Positions 4,927 through 5,809 of a stretch of DNA of 5,809 bases are shown here, one piece after another (position 1 is the first letter of the stretch; each line of letters starts with the position of its first letter). The stretch comes from Clostridia bacterium (lineage in GTDB: Bacteria; Bacillota_A; Clostridia; Christensenellales; Aristaeellaceae), in assembly GCA_017481185.1 (NCBI GenBank), contig JAFUPO010000189.1, forward strand, positions 1 through 5,809, in the 5' to 3' direction. The position numbers were made by a program, and so were the translations under genes. The notes beneath the pieces are model-generated. The model had not been told where the DNA came from, searched no databases, and worked only from the letters and a program-made list of their open reading frames with translations.

Positions 4927-5809
4927 ATTTCGCGAACCCCTCCTTCATATTGAGAACATGGTGAAGCAGTTCCCGCAAAAGCAGACCATCTTTGAGATCA
5001 TCTCCCGCAAGCCGGTGCAGTATGTTCGCGCGGTGGATGGCGTATCCCTTGACGTCATGAAGGGCGAAACCGTAGGTCTGGTAGGGGAAAGCGGCTGCGG
5101 CAAGTCCACCCTAGCCAAAACGGTTTGCTGCCTTTATCCAGCCAATGGGGGGCGCGCCATTTTCGATGGCGACGATATTTTCGCCCTGGATAAAGCCGCC
5201 TTGCGGCAGGCCCGGCATAAAATGCAGATGGTTTTTCAGGATCCCTATTCTTCGCTCAACCCTCGCATGACTATCCGGCAGATGCTCTACGAAGTGCTCA
5301 GTGTCCATAAGCTTTGCGCACCCAAAGACCGAGAAGCAGAGTGCCTGCGCATCCTCGACCTGGTTGGCATGACCAAGGAGGCCCTGGACCGCTACCCCAG
5401 CCAGTTTTCCGGCGGCCAGCGGCAGCGCATTTCCATCGCCCGTGCGCTGGTGATGAAGCCCCGGCTGCTTATTGCCGATGAACCCGTTTCCGCCTTGGAT
5501 GTGTCCATCCAGGCGCAGGTGATCAACCTGCTCATCGATCTAAAGCAAGCCCTGGGGCTGACCATGCTTTTCATCTCCCACGACCTGCGGGTGGTGCGGT
5601 ATATCTCCGACCGAGTGGTCGTAATGTATCTGGGCAAGGTGGTGGAGATGGGCGACACTGAGGAGCTGTTTGAACATCCTCGTCACCCCTACACCGATAT
5701 TCTCATGAAAGCTGCCCCTGACGTAGACCCCGAAGCAAAGGGACGGGAGTATGCCATTCAGGGCGAGACTCCCAGCCCGATGAATGTGCCCTCCGGCTGC
5801 CGTTTTCAT
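4919..5809 (+). CDS. dppF: Peptide-type ABC transporter ATPase, DppF/OppF family (3'-truncated)
   Basis: The frame is open for 297 codons to the window end, with no stop. It begins at GTG in GTGACTGA, overlapping the previous gene's stop by 8 bases, which suggests translational coupling. The motifs are Walker [10 protein letters not shown] (56-64), Q-loop Q107 in VFQDP, signature SGGQRQR (164-170), Walker B LLIADEP (183-189) with D187 and E188, D-loop SALD (191-194) and switch H221. SSLNPRMT (111-118) after the Q-loop and RHPYTDILM (255-263) are typical of the OppF/DppF subfamily. The segment ends at PSGCRFH (291-297), where the family's C-terminal cysteine region begins (C294 is the first cysteine). 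Roughly 20-40 residues should remain beyond the window. It forms a heterodimer with the preceding ATPase and hydrolyses ATP for import. The start rests on the overlap, the AGGCGG site and similarity of [13 protein letters not shown] to the partner's N-terminus. Confidence 0.95.
   Translation, partial: MTEFREPLLHIENMVKQFPQKQTIFEIISRKPVQYVRAVDGVSLDVMKGETVGLVGESGCGKSTLAKTVCCLYPANGGRAIFDGDDIFALDKAALRQARHKMQMVFQDPYSSLNPRMTIRQMLYEVLSVHKLCAPKDREAECLRILDLVGMTKEALDRYPSQFSGGQRQRISIARALVMKPRLLIADEPVSALDVSIQAQVINLLIDLKQALGLTMLFISHDLRVVRYISDRVVVMYLGKVVEMGDTEELFEHPRHPYTDILMKAAPDVDPEAKGREYAIQGETPSPMNVPSGCRFH
5024..5107 (+). repeat. Direct repeat copy 2, Walker A region of the second ATPase
   Basis: This is the partner of 3973-4056, about 80% identical in bases, offset by 1051 bases and in the same orientation and codon phase. 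It codes residues 36-63 of the second ATPase. The protein differences are Phe/Leu, Ile/Thr and Phe/Val only. Confidence 0.7.

Noticed and set aside
5111..5809. Several minus-strand frames of 65-89 codons
   Set aside because: They lie wholly inside the second ATPase gene, whose + strand frame is open from 4919 to the window end with every ATPase motif.
1..5809. An unusual or undescribed system (defence, mobile element, CRISPR, new RNA)
   Set aside because: All five complete or partial transporter genes and the hydrolase belong to well-known families with intact motifs. The non-coding gaps are too short for a further gene, and no repeats or element ends were seen.

Overview
The window reads as the core of one co-directional operon, on the + strand, for a dipeptide/oligopeptide-type (Dpp/Opp, PepT family) ABC importer. 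It is preceded by the 3' end of a serine hydrolase gene. Nearly every base is used. The gaps between genes are short (50, 102, 16 and 13 bases) and the last two genes overlap by 8 bases. There are no RNA genes, insertion sequences, CRISPR arrays or phage genes.

Organism: the DNA is moderately GC-rich. Three genes have strong AGGAGG ribosome binding sites, and the importer has the order substrate-binding protein, permease, permease, ATPase, ATPase. The substrate-binding protein starts MKKLLAL and its signal ends ALA-EE. This suggests a Bacillota/Clostridia-type anaerobe, possibly an uncultured gut lineage of the Christensenellales kind. The lineage is inferred from style only, because no marker gene is present.

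Layout: bases 1-434 are the C-terminal 143 residues of a class C beta-lactamase-like serine hydrolase. Bases 435-484 hold one hairpin just before the next ribosome binding site, and a perfect dyad covers the last codons of the hydrolase. Bases 485-1999 encode the exported substrate-binding protein. Bases 2000-2101 hold a GC-rich terminator-like hairpin and a second, smaller hairpin over the weak ribosome binding site of the first permease. Bases 2102-3043 and 3060-3896 encode the two permeases. Bases 3910-4926 and 4919-5809 encode the two ATPases; the second is cut by the window end at the start of its C-terminal cysteine region.

How the parts work together: the secreted binding protein captures a ligand outside the cell and docks on the two-permease channel. 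The two ATPases power import. The ligand is probably a peptide but cannot be read from sequence, because this family also carries nickel, glutathione and oligosaccharides. The hydrolase just upstream could trim cell-wall peptides, D-amino-acid peptides or esters, but that is a guess from position. The hairpins around the binding-protein gene fit the common pattern in which it is made in excess over the membrane parts.

I see no clearly new biological system. The most unusual points are the binding protein without a lipobox, the hairpins flanking it, and the weak, partly masked ribosome binding site of the first permease.
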